Positions 63,201 through 64,000 of a stretch of DNA of 64,000 nt are shown in pieces. Where the stretch lies: NCBI RefSeq assembly GCF_032854445.1, contig NC_088300.1:42066458-42130457 (forward strand), given 5' to 3'. This stretch comes from Liolophura sinensis (taxonomy: Eukaryota > Mollusca > Polyplacophora > Chitonida > Chitonidae). Each line of letters begins with the position of its first letter. Position 1 is the stretch's first letter. Position numbers and translations under genes: made by a program. Below the pieces are notes generated by a model. That model did not search any database and was not told the origin of the DNA. It was given only the letters and a program-made list of their open reading frames with translations.

Positions 63201-64000
63201 TGTCACCCACAGTGCTGTTCTATTGCATGTCTAATACCTTCTGTGATGTATGACACACTATATTTAGAGTGTTGCTGAGCACATTAGATTTCACCAGCAT
63301 ATTTAAGCGCTGCCTCCCTACACATACTTTTTGGCCATTTTGTTTACCGGTCTCTTTGCTAAACTGTCTGAATGAAGAGATGTAGACACAAAATTAGGTT
63401 TCAATATGACCAAGTTCAAAAACTTTGCACCTAGATAAATACAATTTATATGTACGTATAGACCAAAGAAACTGAAGTTGGAACTTTAGGTAGCCAACAT
63501 TTTTTATATTGTTACAAATGAAGTGTTATATTTGGCGACAAGATTGGCAGTTATATGGATAATAAAGCTTTGCCTGAAACAATCACCATCACGATGTCCA
63601 CCGTTACTCTTTCTCTTCGCTTCAGCAGGACACTTGACTGAAATGAACACTGCAGGTAGTTTGGTAAGTTTTAACAGTGTCATCCAATGAAATCTTATGG
63701 CATTTCAACATTCACATGTTGTTTCTATAGAAATTCAAGTTGCGTTATCATGTAACTCATGTCTGTGGTGCATACTTAATGTGAACATAAAGGCAGCCGC
63801 TAAAGCCGAATTAATTAATAAAAAAGTATTCCAAAAATGGTCTGAAAATATTTTAAAAATTCTACACAGCTTATCAACCACAAAAATAGCAAGTAATTGT
63901 CAGTACCTAGCCACTCATTTGGTGATGCCATTTTGTTATAAAATGTTATAGCTATCTAGAGTGACGTCACAAAACAATGTGACAATGAGAAAATACAAAT
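63201..64000. other. right-hand flank
   Basis: AT-rich sequence. I see no gene, repeat or regulatory signal here. The reading frame at 63697-63951 has no supporting features. Confidence 0.5.

Overview
The window looks like nuclear DNA of an invertebrate, most likely a mollusc (or another lophotrochozoan). The evidence is an AT-rich sequence, genes split into many small exons by long introns, abundant simple and tandem repeats, and about fifteen copies of a tRNA-derived SINE. That SINE has a conserved tail (..ATAATGCTGGCCGCCGT.. / ..AAAACACCAATCAAATAAATA..) of the kind I associate with molluscan genomes. The species assignment is inference.

Two protein genes can be reconstructed exon by exon, arranged head to head about 13 kb apart. 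On the minus strand (19684 down to 1445) a five-exon gene encodes a 505-residue predicted type I membrane protein. It has a signal peptide split over exons 1-3, an IgGFc-binding-protein N-terminal type ectodomain, a MopE-like acidic DxDxDG metal-binding stretch, one transmembrane helix and a short basic tail. All four introns are phase 1. On the plus strand (32810 to 59507) a 27-exon gene encodes the HPS5 subunit of BLOC-2: an N-terminal WD40 propeller, a very long acidic low-complexity middle and a C-terminal alpha-solenoid. All 27 exons chain in phase to a protein of about 1907 residues, except that exon 7 carries two apparent extra bases. The mollusc-type protein ends in a RING-H2-like zinc motif that human HPS5, as I remember it, lacks.

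The rest is intron, intergenic and 3' flanking DNA rich in repeats. There are minisatellites of 104, 15, 75, 84, 38, 25, 91 and 27 bp, three dispersed repeat families, one TA-flanked MITE with about 32-bp terminal inverted repeats, homopolymer runs and an (AT)n tract. Layout: 1-1444 is the 3' flank of the IgGFc-type gene; 1445-19684 is that gene; 19685-32760 is intergenic and repeat-rich; 32810-59507 is HPS5; 59508-64000 is 3' UTR/flank with a degenerate repeat, a full-length SINE and a long hairpin.

The two genes have no evident joint pathway. HPS5 would act in trafficking to lysosome-related organelles such as pigment granules, and the other protein would act at the cell surface. No CRISPR array, operon, rRNA, canonical tRNA gene or clearly new multi-gene system was seen. 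The most unusual signals are the HPS5 RING-like tail, the double frameshift in exon 7, the 18-residue coding minisatellite, a 91-bp tandem duplication of a splice donor, a 156-codon open intron extension, and a pair of inverted coding-like fragments inside the IgGFc-type gene.
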